NCBI GenBank assembly: GCA_029378245.1
Contig: JARKIF010000073.1
Span: 62,001-126,000 of the forward strand
DNA length: 64,000 bases
DNA from: Roridomyces roridus
Taxonomy: Eukaryota > Basidiomycota > Agaricomycetes > Agaricales > Mycenaceae
Direction of reading: 5' to 3'
Part shown: positions 21,798 to 33,013 of the stretch, in pieces
How the letters are laid out: the number at the start of each line of letters is the position of its first letter
Numbering within the stretch: the stretch's first letter is position 1
Notes under the pieces: model-generated
What the model saw: only the letters and a program-made list of their open reading frames with translations
Told to the model about the DNA's origin: nothing
Databases searched by the model: none
Program-made: the position numbers and the translations under genes

Positions 21798-21963
21798 CTT
21801 TGTCAGAAGCGGGTGATTGGGAAACGCGTTCATAGTAGTAAGGCCTCGGTCCAGGGGACAGGTGTACAACCTTGAAGGGGTGTTTTCTTGTTGGTTTGAA
21901 CGCTTGTAATTTTGTTCGACTTAGTCTGTACTTCGAAATCCATAATCCCACGCATGCCTTGCC

Positions 21964-22522
21964 TCACACATCGGTCTTGTTCCCGAACCAGCTCCCAGGG
22001 TCGGTACGCCACTGAGAGCCAGGGATGGAGTATACCCCTCCCTACAACGGGTCAGTAGAATGAAAACGAGGGATATGTCAGAAATCAGATACCTGTTTCT
22101 CCATCCCAATATTACATTCCTTGATCGGCTGTTCGAAGTTGTAGATGCAAATATCAGCCGTAGAGATGTTGAACGAGCAGCTGCAGGAATGATTATAATC
22201 GGGAGACGACGGGAGAAGACGGTGTTACCCAGAATCTGCGGTGACGGACATGAGGACGGACATGCCGTCTTTCACCTGGCAGTGCATCTGGCGTTGGTGG
22301 GTGAGTAGAGCACATGGACAGATGACCAGCCGACGCACAGAGAGATCGCCTCCGCCGATGACTTGCACGCCTTGAATCGTTCTAATGAGAAGAGAAAATG
22401 TAGCGGTCGGCATGGACAAGAATCATGGCGAAAACCGGCACGCACCCACAGTAGTCCTCCACACACCCATCGGCCCACACCTGGTCGACCTGCGGGTGGG
22501 TCAACGTTCTTGGATCAACAGT
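21964..22522 (-). CDS. Small cysteine-containing protein, C-terminal exons (N-terminus unresolved)
   Basis: Five exons join without a frame error: 22522-22446, 22381-22327, 22287-22229, 22180-22093, 22041-21964, with short GT-AG introns. They give 118 residues with six cysteines and ending in WFGNKTDV. The protein before 22522 is unclear. A strong signal peptide reading (MMFFAKPRSRFLVPMLLSW) starts at 22917, and a competing frame starts at 23089; neither joins cleanly to the exon at 22522. I do not recognise the family. The signal peptide and cysteines would fit a small secreted protein. A frame-broken duplicate lies at 19000-19370. Confidence 0.55.
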
Positions 22523-23409
22523 CTAGAGAGGCACAACTCGCACCGCCGTCCCAGAATCATAGCAATAAATTTCAGACCCTGACGAGTCCCAGCATGTGAG
22601 ATCGAACGAAAACCGCGGCAAAGCCTCGCTCACACTGCCTCTCCACCAGCTCTCTAGTGTTGCTAGTCAAGTGCTGTCGCGGCGGCGGAGCAGGACCGAC
22701 GGCGACGTGGAACCGTTGGGCCAGTAAGCCGCCCCCGATCCGGCTGCGAACAAGGTGAGTGGGTTTGAGTGAAGCGCGATGAGCGCCAATGCTCACTGTA
22801 AAATACCTGGGAAGGGCGAGCCACGGAGCCGGACGGCATTCCAACACTCCCAGCCGTCAGCCACGACAGCAGCATGGGGACTAGAAATCGGGATCGAGGT
22901 TTCGCGAAGAACATCATGGGTACCGATGTAGTTGAGGCGGACTCGTACCGCTTTAAAAGGCACTGTCAGTATGAGCGGCGGTGATGGGGCCATCGAGTCG
23001 GTGAAAGCTTGTATGTATCCGACTCGGAAATTGAGCATCTTACTTCCATTACGCGTGTAGACTCCTGTGGGGCTTTGATTTGAGCTCAAGCTCAGCGCTC
23101 AATCGTGGCTCGATAAGATCCGCGTTGTACACTTCGGACGCCAGCGTGCATTCCATGCATCCTGCACATACTGTCAGAGGCTAGGAAATGGGAGCATAGC
23201 GGACGCCTCTGCGAGGGCGTTGATTTTGCGGCATTGCGCCCAAAATCCACGGTGATTCGCCGCAGCGTTGGCCGCTGTGTGTGCGGCGATTTCTTGCTTG
23301 AGATTCAGATGGTGGTGCGAAAGCGAGAAACGTGGCGACTGTTGATCCAATGATTTGTGTAGCCCGCTTCGCGGCAGTGCCCGCTATGTCACATTGGCAG
23401 GTCTCGCGG
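22523..23409. other. Unresolved 5' exons, then no clear gene
   Basis: 22523-23089 probably contains the missing first exons of the small minus-strand gene. An intron-like GTATTTTAC...TTCGCAG lies at about 22745-22806. From 23090 to 23409 I see nothing I can name. Confidence 0.3.
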
Positions 23410-23789
23410 TAGTGCTGGGGATGGGTTCGATTTGGCTCTGTATGGTATGTATCAAAGCCCCCGGGCCTCCCGTATCGTATATATCGTATGTATTGATCGC
23501 GTATTGATGGCGTACAGCCACCGCCTAATATGGTAATTTTCGCTCTGCCGGCGCTCGGCGTGATTTTTTTCCGTCTCAAACGCCCAGATTCGGAGCGGAA
23601 TACATGCCAAATGATCCAGCTCCCGATGATTTCTCCCTGTTCTCTTCTCTCTGCATGGTCGAACCGGAACCCAGAGGTATCTGATACATTTGATACACGG
23701 CAGTCCTTCATCCTGGCCATGTATCGTATGTATCGAATCGTGTATCATACCACTTGGTATCATACGTAATCAATACATCCCCAGCACTA
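23410..23789. mobile_element. MITE, hAT-type, 380 bp
   Basis: Perfect 14-bp terminal inverted repeats TAGTGCTGGGGATG / CATCCCCAGCACTA are flanked by a perfect 8-bp target duplication TCTCGCGG (23402-23409 and 23790-23797). An 8-bp duplication with TA..G-type ends is the hAT signature. Inside are several subterminal TATCGTATGTAT-like motifs in both directions, which could bind a transposase. No transposase frame is present. Confidence 0.88.
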
Positions 23790-24125
23790 TCTCGCGGCTA
23801 CTTACTGTAGCTTGATTTTTTTTCCCCCCACTATTGGTATTCCGAGCGGCGTGAAAATGTAAACCCGCCTGTTTACATTACATCATCGATCACATAATCA
23901 GTAGCTCCTTGTCGTTCTCCACGTCTGTTGTACCTCCTCGCTTCGTTCGTCGAATATATCGTGGTCTTATTGATCTCGGTGCGAGTTTCTCACTTAGTGT
24001 TTCCTATCCGGCCGATAGGCTTCCAGAAAAATAGAACCAAAGGTACTACGACAAGAGCATCGAGATTTACTTATTATGTATATATGACTGGGGTCGGCCT
24101 AAAGCTTCACTGCTCGACGCGCACG

Positions 24126-24760
24126 TAGTGTTGTCAAAGTCCGGTTCGAGTAAATGGTTCGAACCCGAACCGAACCGAACTGAATGCGAAGTTCAGGTTC
24201 AAAGGTCAGCGCATGGTCGAACCGAACCTGAAGTTCAGGTTCGAAGTTCAGCCATCGCAGGGAAGTTTGAACCCGAACCGAACTTGAACCCGAAACCCAC
24301 TGTTATTGATCATTTTCTCACGATTTTGCCAACTTTTTGAATAGATTTTGATTGTACTGACCCTCAGAGTAGAGAAAATAAAACAGCATCTTGCCTGAGA
24401 CTGTTGGTCCCAGTGCAAATGGGGCCATCAACAATTGATGGGCTTGTGATCCCATTGTTGTCCCATTGATTCAACCAAGTTGGGGCTTGTAACTGGCTCA
24501 GAAGGCGTGCAGGCATTTCGTGAAGCTAGATATACTTACCATATGCTTTCTTGAACAATATTTGACCGCCAAACTTGCTTTGAACCTTGGTTGAAGTTGG
24601 TGAAACGCAGGAGGTTCGAACTCGGTCCGAACCTGAAATGAACCTGAACCCAAGTTCAGGTTCGGAGTTCATGATCTTGCCGAACCGAACCCGAAGTTCA
24701 GGTTCAGAGTTCAGAGGAAGGGCCTCCGAACTCGAACCGAACCGAACTTTGACATCACTA
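24126..24760. mobile_element. MITE, hAT-type, 635 bp, with GAACCGAAC/TTCAGGTTC arrays
   Basis: Ends are TAGTGTTGTCAAAGTCCGG and its near-inverse CTTTGACATCACTA, flanked by a perfect 8-bp target duplication CGCGCACG (24118-24125 and 24761-24768). Each arm (about 24140-24300 and 24600-24745) is packed with GAACCGAAC units and TGAACTTCAGGTTC palindromes. The core (24305-24590) is AT-rich with no gene. It is non-autonomous and a different family from the 380-bp MITE. Confidence 0.88.
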
Positions 24761-24768
24761 CGCGCACG

Positions 24769-26126
24769 CGCCGACCAGTTCGCATTAGGCCTCCTGCTTC
24801 GCTCCACTCAGGAGCTATGTGTGGCAAATAGTGCAATGGCGAGCGCTTTTGGCAGACTTGTCCAACAGATCTTGCGAACACCCTGGCTGCGAAGATGCCT
24901 CTGCATAGTCCCAAAGCGCCGTCATCATGGTCTTCCCCGGACCGAATCAGTGCCTCCTTGCAGCTGCAACACAGTTCTTCATCTGAATCGCGTCCGTAAC
25001 TTATCCGCTGATTTCGTTAGCATCCCCAATGCGGAATTCAGCTTACCATGTGTCCTTGCGCGAGTACCTCACTATTTTGGTGTTGCGGCTTTTCGCCAAC
25101 CTCGCCGATTGCGCTCCGGACCTCCGACCAGGAGACAAAGTGGCAAACCCTTGATGGGGGATACGGACATTATGTTCATGCTCCAGGTCCTCTCAGCGGG
25201 GCTCGGACAGGGAACGCGAGGATCTGGAGTTGCCGGACGGCGGAGGCTGGTCGGTGTCTGAAGCGCAGGTTTCTAGCAGAAGGTCTTTCTTGGTTTTATG
25301 TTTTATGGGCGTTGAACTTGTATACCTTGAGAGCATGATGCAGAGGCCCGCAAACAGCGCGGCAGGACCTCAGGCTGGAGGCGGCGCCGTGAATGTCACC
25401 CACGTTGGGGATGTTCATATCGAGGTGTGTGGACACAGCACGTAGCCCCTTGCAGCAGCAGCAAAGAACAGCCAAGTCGTCAAGTCGGCCCGGCATGAAA
25501 CAGCCCTGCCTTGACAGTCGGACAGTCCACGGAACTCCAGGGAAGAATCTGGAAGCGATGGAATTGGGACGTGACAAACCCAACGGAAGACACCAGGAAG
25601 AAGTAGCATTCGGAAGAGTAAGGAGAGAACTGGATAAATAGGCAGGAGCGAATATGTAGGAGAGAGGGAAAAGAGGGTTTGGAGAGGGTGGCAACCTCGA
25701 TCGAAAGGAGTCAAATGAATCAGTGGATCAATCAGATGGTAGTAAGCTGACATAAGAAAATGCATCACCCCGCCAATTTTCGAAAGTAGTGTTTTTTAGG
25801 GTCACTGTACGACAAAACCCCACTATATTCATCGCGGGAATCAGCCCGGTCGATCCGTCTCCCGAGCCTCTTGATCATATCACTTTCCCTTCAGGTTTAC
25901 CGTTTTGTCAGCCGTATTGAACCTAGTTGCGGCATTTGGAAGTAGTCCCAGTGCGTCCGGACCTAGCGAGGTAGAGAGTCCCATTCGATTCGGAGCCAGC
26001 TCATGCATTGGGTCCAAATTGGTGGCCAGTTGGGTCATTTTTCTTCCTGCTGTTAGCACGCTGCGCCGTTCAACTTCGCCTATCCCGTGTTTCAAGACTT
26101 TCAGTCTAGCTGAGAGACAATGTAAC
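24769..26126. other. No gene recognised
   Basis: Frames of up to 130 aa occur on both strands, but none has convincing composition, splice signals or a known motif. Nothing is called. Confidence 0.3.
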
Positions 26127-26225
26127 ACTTGGTGGCACTCGGAGCGCGTCCACAAACAGTACTATCTCGTGCTCATAACCCATTGACGGTGGAGAATCGA
26201 CTCCTGGTCCCTCCAGGGCCAAGAA
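26127..26225 (+). repeat. tRNA-like repeat, copy 1
   Basis: Starts ACTTGGT and ends GCCAAGA (acceptor-like), with D arm GGCACTCGGAGCGC, and TCCAC pairing with GTGGA as the anticodon-stem equivalent around a long insert. The T arm is damaged (CCTGG TCCCT CCAGG). Confidence 0.6.
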
Positions 26226-26611
26226 TATATCATTATGTCGTCATCGGAGATCATTTTTCCCGTTGTTTTTTCCCTTAGAAGTCGCGGGAACTCGTAATTA
26301 AGCAGATCGGTGCGCAACAGCCAGTCTATAAAATCAGTGCCCAAGATGTGCCCGACGTTCAGTGATGAACTGTCATTTTCTCTACTTCATCAGATCGCAC
26401 GGCACTTGCTAGCTACAGCAGAGCAGTGGGATTCCAAAGGTATGCATTGAATGAAGCCCGATGTGTTGTGCCAGACCAGGATGTCGTTCGACTCGAGGCT
26501 TGGTCATGGATATGAGGTTGGCAGATTGTCTTTTGCTGCTGAGAGTTTGCGGCTACTAGCTTCGTTCAACATGGTACCACCGGCAGTGAGTTCACTACCA
26601 GTGGTTCAAAA

Positions 26612-26650
26612 TTTCCGGTGGAGAACCTGGTTCGACTCCAGGCCCGACAC
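26612..26650 (+). repeat. tRNA-like repeat, 3' half only
   Basis: GTGGAGAACCTGGTTCGACTCCAGG: the end of the stem-loop, the T arm and the B box, without a convincing 5' half. Confidence 0.5.
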
Positions 26651-27048
26651 TTGTAGCTCCGCCCTTGACAGACTGTTTTTCTTTGTTCTTGTGTTCAGAC
26701 AGTATTTCGTTCATTCACACTCTCAAAACCGACTCACACCTGGCGGCACAACGACTCTACAAGTACTTGCTGCACAGTACATCTTGATGACGGATCTGAC
26801 GGATCCGATTCAAGTTCGATGTCTGGCGGATGGCAATTCCCATTTCACTAGCCCTACACAACTTGAGATGCAGAGTACTGGGAACCAGTGCGTCCGCGAG
26901 AAGTGGAAGCCGCAAATCTACTATGCCGCATTGCGCAAGATCCTGTTCGATTCGGCAGCATGCAATAGTAAAGCTACTAGCTTGAGCTTTTGCTCCCGTG
27001 TGCATCTCTCATCTGTGGTTCAACGGGCTAACGGGCAGGCAATACGAC

Positions 27049-27134
27049 ACTTGGTAGCACTCGGAGTGCGTCCGCGAACTATGACTCGGCTCTTGGTATT
27101 CAGCGGAAAACCTGGTTCGACTCCAGGGCCAAGC
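27049..27134 (+). repeat. tRNA-like repeat, copy 2 (well preserved)
   Basis: 86 nt. The acceptor is ACTTGGT against GCCAAGC (one mismatch). The D arm is GCAC-TCGGA-GTGC. TCCGC pairs with GCGGA around a 27-nt loop. The T arm is CCTGG-TTCGACT-CCAGG with a perfect B box (GGTTCGACTCC). There is no 7-nt anticodon loop and no U33. The 110 bases after it resemble the flank of the copy at 57871 on the other strand, so gene, spacer and tRNA-like unit were duplicated together. Confidence 0.7.
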
Positions 27135-27283
27135 AATGCCAATGTTCCGTACGCGGTCGTTTTTGTTTCTTTGCTCCACATATCGTCCATCATACAGAGG
27201 GCGTAGATTATTTCTCTGGTACAAGAATTTACATATGGATACATTCACGTCTCAACGCAAGTCACCGCTGGATACACGCCCAC

Positions 27284-28217
27284 TCACTGTACAGTCCTCC
27301 CCTCAAACTCCCGCTCCCCAGCCGGCCTCGCACCGAGCTGCGTCGGGTGGGTATTACCCATCCCCGTGCGCGTCCCGTAATCCGGCGGCGGCCCTCCAGA
27401 CGTCGGGTATTCGACATCAGCGGTTCCACCGCCACTGTAAGCAGTCGGACCTCGTCCCAGATCTGTCGGTGCGCCGCGACTTGTGGTGGAATCTTGGGGA
27501 ATATATGAGTGTGGAGGTGCGGTGAGAGGAATGAGGGCTGACTTTGAGCGTACTCCTGTCCTGGAGGAGCAGAGAACCCAGCAGGGTTCGCGGCGGCGGA
27601 TGGGTTTGTGCCGGTTATTCCTGAGCCCCAGCCTATACGACCCGGTTAAATCTGAGTGAAGGAAGATGAGCGGTTTGCGCGCACCGTCGTTCCCTGCAGC
27701 ATAAGTGTTTGCATTGTTTGTGGAATCTAAGCGGAACATCTCAGTATCACATCGAAGAGAATCTTGGCAAGACGCACTCTGTTCGTACTCTCTGCCCGGC
27801 GGCGCAGCGAACCCCGCCGCGTGAGTGGCACCATCCGGATTGATTCCACCGCCATATCCTGACATCATCAAAATATGCGAGCAGGAATACACGTTAGCAC
27901 TCACCAGCTCCGGTAGACTGCGCATTCGCCGCCGCAGAACCCAGCGTCTTGCCCTTAATCATGGCTATCCCCTCCTCGATCTCCCTCCGTCCCCGATTGG
28001 CAATCTCATTGTTCATGCTCGAGTCCCGTTTCTCCACGCTGTCGATTGCACCTCGCGTCTCGCCGATGACGACGTCGCCGAGTCCGTGCGCGACTTTCAC
28101 GCCGCCTCTGCAAGCAAATTGAGTGAATCGGCAAACGAAGATCGAGAAGGCACCCACTTGACTTTGTTGCCGATTCCGCTGTTGCTAGTGTTGTTGGTGT
28201 TGTTGGTGGAAGTCATG
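27284..28217 (-). CDS. Hydrophilic repeat protein paralog P1
   Basis: Six exons with five short introns; ATG 28217, TGA at 27286. TATAAATCC lies about 40 bases upstream of the ATG. The protein starts MTSTNNTNN, then a conserved block GGVKVAHGLGDVVIGETRGA and an EIANRGRREIEEGIAMIKGKT helix. Two repeat units of the form AGFxAPPGxEYxQ-(N)STxx follow, then a Gly/Pro-rich tail ending TGMGNTHPTQL...EGRTVQ. It is very hydrophilic, without signal peptide or membrane span. Proteins with such an N-terminal block are common in Agaricomycetes; function is unknown, and LEA- or CsbD-like stress roles are only a guess. Paralogs lie at 57071 (broken) and 61046 (four repeat units). Confidence 0.82.
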
Positions 28218-29421
28218 GTATTGTGGGGAAGCCTGGTAGCTCGAGCAAGAAGAGGATTTATAGGAGTCGAACGATGACGCCCATGAGATCACTGTGGAGA
28301 AGGAGCCTATCGGTGGTGATCCGAGCCTGTCGGGGACATCGGCCGAAACGCACAGAGTGAAAATTTGACTCGTAGCTTGCGAATCGTCCACGAGCATGAA
28401 CGATCGACGTGACAGTCGGATGCAGGAAACTGCAATTATTGATCAAGTACTCATAGAACTGAGAAACCAAGATCAGGGCCAGTCCGGGGAGCCAAAGTCG
28501 ATCCCCCACACTGACGTCTTACCTTGCCTGTCCTGGCAAGGCATCCACATCCAGCTCCGCCACTTGCCGCGATAGGATGAACGCTGGTAGTTATCGCGTC
28601 CGGAAAGTTTCCTTTGATAAAAGCATGGACTGGAAAATGAATGAGAGCGGGAATCTCTGGGGATTGTGCCGATATTTGAATAGGAAGCTTGCGTCCTAGG
28701 GGCAGACATGTGCTGTGCAGCAATACAAGGGTTCGGATAGAGCGCCAGAAAATTAAGAGTCAGACGAATTGAAGATGAAGATATCTTCCTTGAATCTTGC
28801 TGCGGTGATCCTTGACTTACCAAAGAGAACTCCCGTATGGCACATATAGTGTACAATAAATAAAAAGTGACACAACCCAGTGAAAAACACCAAAAACGAC
28901 ACAACTTGAGGGACTTTCGGCAAAAAACGACACAACCTGCTATCAATTGAAATTAAAACACGCACATCGAAAATCTAACCCAAAAAAACAACACACCTCG
29001 GTTGTGGTGACATAAAATCACAAGACATAAATCAGAGCCCTACAAAAAAAAACACACACCACCCTGGTTCGCATTTTTCAACCCCACCAGAAAAGTACAT
29101 GTCTTCCGTAGCATGAACCAAAGGAAAGCGGCATCACACCGGGTGATAATGCCAAGAGATGCGATCTCGGGCGCATCAGCTTCATCAAAATACCTGCTGA
29201 TGTGCCAAAAATATCTTTCCCCTGAACCATCATCATGATCATGAGCAATGGCTATGATATCCACAACTTCTTCATGGAGGCCACCGCATCACTCAGGAGA
29301 CCCAATTTGTGGTTGATTCCCTTCCCAATGCTGGACCAGCTTCCGTGGAATGCTATCTGCACCAGCTCACTGCAATTCGAACCATTCTCTCAAATCTTGA
29401 TGATCCCCATACCACTTCCGG
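28218..29421. other. Intergenic DNA; ends in a sequence split by element 2
   Basis: 28218-28850 shows no recognised gene. 28850-29060 is A-rich with loose GACACAAC and ACACAC repeats. 29040-29421 reads on the minus strand as a possible coding remnant (YFDEADAPEIASLGIITRCD) that runs into the left target duplication CCGG and would continue at 45548 beyond element 2. Confidence 0.35.
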
Positions 29422-30975
29422 TGATACGACTGCGTATTTCGCACGCGTGAAATCTGGCTAATTAGCTGTTTTGGTGCGCACACCAATGCCTCTGTCAGGT
29501 GATATACAATAAGGGATAGGACCGAGCTCCGTGTCGCTATTCGTGTATTAATGAGACAAGTACAAGTCGTCAGTACACTACGCTTGGCTATTCGTTCAAG
29601 TGGTCGGTTGTAGTGACTCCAATAGGCGGTTCGCGGGGACTACTACTTGTGGAGATACCATACCCAAGGAGATATACCAAGCCCAGGTGTATTCAGAAAT
29701 GAGCTAGACTAGCTATAGAGCAAAGACGAAGGTTGCGCGGACGCGCAGTACTATCATGACAAGGTTCGCGGAGTACCTCGCGGACCGGTATAAGTCTATA
29801 TATATGTATACAAACAGAGTGGCTCGCGTAGGCGAGTTGGAGGAAATACTACCATTCGTTCCGGTATTGCAGAGACACCCAGAAAAGAGATGACAAGTGG
29901 GCGAGTCGAACTCGCGCAGGCACACTAGTATGATCGAGAACTGATCCGAGTACGATCATGATCATGAAAAGCGGCGGAGTCGCGGCAGACGATCAGAGCG
30001 ATGATCGCGTCTGACAGAATATGCCAGGAGTAAGCTCTGGATGGCGAAGATGGCGGACCGAGGTTATTTATGGACCTGGGTCGAGGGCTGTAGTCATAAT
30101 GGGAGCTGGCTCAGCAAGAGAGTGTAATGAAACGACGGAATCAAATTACCAGGCCAATCGGCTCGAATGCCAAGGCGGCATGACCACCGATCAGACGGGC
30201 CAAGCAGCAACATAAGCAACAGGACCACGCGAAGCGGTTCGAGGGGATGTAATATAGGTGACAGGGCACCTAGGGTTATAGGGAAAGTACGGAAATAGGG
30301 ATGGCAGGCGCGTAATAGTAGTTATATCATCAGACCAGTAGGGAGTAGTATATAAGGCCCGTAGATCCCGCCCTTGCAGCATTGCATTGTACGCCTTCTT
30401 GCCTAGACATTGGGTCGAAGCTTGATCTGTGGTTATAGTGCAGTCTTGTGACTTCCGCGGAGATCTCTTAGCTTAGACGCAATATCAAAGGCACCCGAGC
30501 TCTGGTTCAACTTGGGTCAGCTATAGTAACATACTTAAGGGGTAGTGGGTTGCCCTCTGTGCTATAGTTCCTCTTCGTGTTGTATCAAAGTTGTATTGGT
30601 GTTTGGATATTGTGTGTTTCGGTCAATAAAATATAAAACCTTTTAACATCGTAACCTCGTGTTCGTTGTGAGCAGTCTACAAACCAGTCAAGAGATTCCT
30701 CTTAGTTCAAAAGACATTGAACTTGGTGTGAAACCTCGAGAGCCAACCTACAAGCTTCCGAGAACCAAACCGCGGAGTATCAGTCTTATCTGTATACTTC
30801 AGACGACCCCGAACTCAACCGTTAGGTGTCAGCGTGCTAGTCAAGGAGTTGTGTGTGTGTTGTGTGTGTTTTGTGGTTAGTGTGTTGTGGAGTTGTATCG
30901 CTTCGCGGTCTACTTCTAGGACATTACCTACTCGAGCTATCTACTATACACTAGTGCGCGTGACGCTGCGTATCA
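29422..30975 (+). repeat. 5' LTR of element 2
   Basis: 1554 bp. TATATAAGG at about 30350 is the likely promoter. The short inverted ends TGATACG...CGTATCA are perfect. Confidence 0.93.
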
Positions 30976-30977
30976 TC

Positions 30978-30995
30978 TGGAGCCCACCGCGAGGG
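30978..30995 (+). other. Primer-binding site of element 2
   Basis: TGGAGCCCACCGCGAGGG, two bases after the LTR and the same as in element 1. Confidence 0.75.
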
Positions 30996-31489
30996 GTCAA
31001 TTTTGATATTTCGCATCAACGAAGCTTAACAAAGTCGAATCTTGAGATTCCAACAAGTCTACTTTTTAGATCCGAGAAGAAAACCGAAGCCGGTTTAACA
31101 AAGCAAATCATTTCGAGCATACCTTAGGCAAACTGTCTTTCGGAGTACCCTCTCAGAAACAGTCCGCCGCGCAGAAAAGCCTTGTACCCGAGGCATCTGC
31201 AACCCAGTCCCAGAACAAGATCACTAGGACTACCAAAAACTCTCAAGCAGCAGCCGCAGGCTCAGCTAGAGGAACCCCTTCGCAGCGAAACGCTACACCC
31301 GTGGTCAGAGGAAGAGCAGCAGCTTCAACCCGAGCCCAAGAACGAGTATCAGCCAACGCCGCGGACCAACAAAAGAAAGTCGCTCAAAGAACGAGAAGTC
31401 TTTCAAACAGTGCAATCGAGCTTGTCGCGAATTCGAACCCGCAGCTTCAAACTCAAACTCCGTTTAATCCAGTAAACAGACAAACAACC

Positions 31490-33013
31490 ATGTCGATGGA
31501 TAAAACAAAATTTCCGTCGCCTTTTGGTGGCAGAGCATTGCATTTCAAGGCAGATGAACCCCATATGTTGGGGTGGTATTTAGACAATGTCGAGGAGCTT
31601 TGCACGGCGTACCATGCAAAGACAGATGATGAAAAGAAATGGGTGGCGATCCGATATGCAGCCCCAGAACTTCAACGAGAATGGGTCAACTTGGAAAGAT
31701 ACAAGGATGGCACCTACGAAGAGTTCGTGAAGGAGTTGTACATGAATTATCCCGAAGCCAAGAAGGCTGAGAAGGGATCCGTCATGCTACTAGACAAAGT
31801 AGTAAGGAAGCAAGCCGCGGATAAACTCCACTTGGGAGAAGTGACAGAGTATATGTCGTTCTTCAGGAGTTTCCGTGGGCAAGCGACCAAACTAGGGAAT
31901 GTAGTATCCAATCGCGAGTTGGTGTCCAAAATTCTACCGTGTCTGAGTGCAGACTTCGAGCAAGCTCTGAAGGCCAGACTAAGGAACACGCCCATGGACC
32001 AACTACCCAGTATCAAAGCGGCTCTGGAAGGGCATGCGATTTTGGTGGAACGAGCCAAGGTGCAAGGAACTCCGCCACCGTTGCCTCTAGAGTTGGACAG
32101 ACCCGCGGAGGACAGATACCTCTGGACGGATGTACTCAAAATTGGTCAGGACTTGACTGAGGAAGAGTCGACCACGTTCTATGGCATCAGCAGTGGCTTT
32201 AGACCGTCGCGACAGGACAAAGAAAAGGACAAACGCACCCAGAACCAATTCCTAGGGGGACTCTATGACCCCGCGGAAGAAGGAGCAGGGCCAGCGACTC
32301 AGGGCGCAGATGGAAGTCTACGCACCGAGATGTTTGAAAAATTCCACGAGTTGGAAAAAGTCATGGCAGAAGCCGCCGACAAACAGAATGTCGAAGAGCA
32401 TAAGCGCCATGTGGAGACCGCGGAGCTACTCAAGGGAATTGCCTCGGCCTTACAGCAGAGCACCCCGCAGCAGCCCCCACCCAGGCCAAACTGGGGACCG
32501 CCTCAGCAACAACAGAGGCAGTCACAAGGCAATTATGGTGGACAATCTTACGGGGCCGCCAGAGACGATAGGTGCTTCTATTGTCTTGGACCACATTACC
32601 AAGAAGACTGCGAGGTTAAACGCAAGCATTTGCTATTGGGAATGATTAGAGTTCAGGATAGGAAGATATTCCAGTACAACGGTCATAGTATTCCGTCAGA
32701 ACCAAGGAACAAATCCAAAGCCCAGAAGGTCGAGGAGTTCTACATGAGTCGGAATGGGGGGAAGATGCCCCAGGAACCTCTGAAGCAAGCATACATGACA
32801 GAAGAGGAGCCGGACTATGATTCGCGTGGGGATGAAATCCTTACCTTACAAGTCGAAGCTCTGCAGTTGCGTCAGATGATCCAGTTGTACGAGATTCGAC
32901 ATGGATCGTTGAAGGATACCGGAGCTGGCGAGGAAGAGCCAGTACCAGAAGCGTCGCAGAACTTGCAAACCAGGGCCGCAGCTGGGCAAGCTAATGGTCA
33001 GGGTTTTCGGTAA
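31490..33013 (+). CDS. gag: Gag of element 2 (capsid, nucleocapsid)
   Basis: ATG 31490 (MSMDKTKFPSPF) is the first ATG before the capsid. The frame is open from about 31070, so a longer basic Ser/Gln-rich N-terminus is possible without an ATG. Residues 1-200 form a helical capsid-like domain (WVAIRYAAPELQREW, YEEFVKELYMNYP). A Pro/Gln-rich linker follows, then one zinc knuckle C-F-Y-C-LGP-H-YQED-C near 32573, spaced CX2CX3HX4C, one residue shorter than the usual CX4H. A coiled segment ends the protein. At 33001-33007 the heptamer G GGT TTT lies in frame one codon before the stop TAA, a textbook -1 slippery site leading into the protease frame. Confidence 0.88.
   Translation: MSMDKTKFPSPFGGRALHFKADEPHMLGWYLDNVEELCTAYHAKTDDEKKWVAIRYAAPELQREWVNLERYKDGTYEEFVKELYMNYPEAKKAEKGSVMLLDKVVRKQAADKLHLGEVTEYMSFFRSFRGQATKLGNVVSNRELVSKILPCLSADFEQALKARLRNTPMDQLPSIKAALEGHAILVERAKVQGTPPPLPLELDRPAEDRYLWTDVLKIGQDLTEEESTTFYGISSGFRPSRQDKEKDKRTQNQFLGGLYDPAEEGAGPATQGADGSLRTEMFEKFHELEKVMAEAADKQNVEEHKRHVETAELLKGIASALQQSTPQQPPPRPNWGPPQQQQRQSQGNYGGQSYGAARDDRCFYCLGPHYQEDCEVKRKHLLLGMIRVQDRKIFQYNGHSIPSEPRNKSKAQKVEEFYMSRNGGKMPQEPLKQAYMTEEEPDYDSRGDEILTLQVEALQLRQMIQLYEIRHGSLKDTGAGEEEPVPEASQNLQTRAAAGQANGQGFR
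33001..33007 (+). promoter_or_regulatory. -1 frameshift site, gag to protease
   Basis: GGGTTTT in the phase G GGT TTT, followed by CGG TAA in the gag frame. The protease frame is open through and beyond it. Confidence 0.65.

Noticed and set aside
24587..25261. A 224-aa plus-strand frame
   Set aside because: It starts inside the hAT MITE and crosses its border; no conserved feature.
26451..27206. A 251-aa plus-strand frame
   Set aside because: It runs through a tRNA-like repeat and a duplicated spacer; composition is not coding-like.
27825..28277. A 150-aa plus-strand frame
   Set aside because: Antisense to the well-supported exons of P1.
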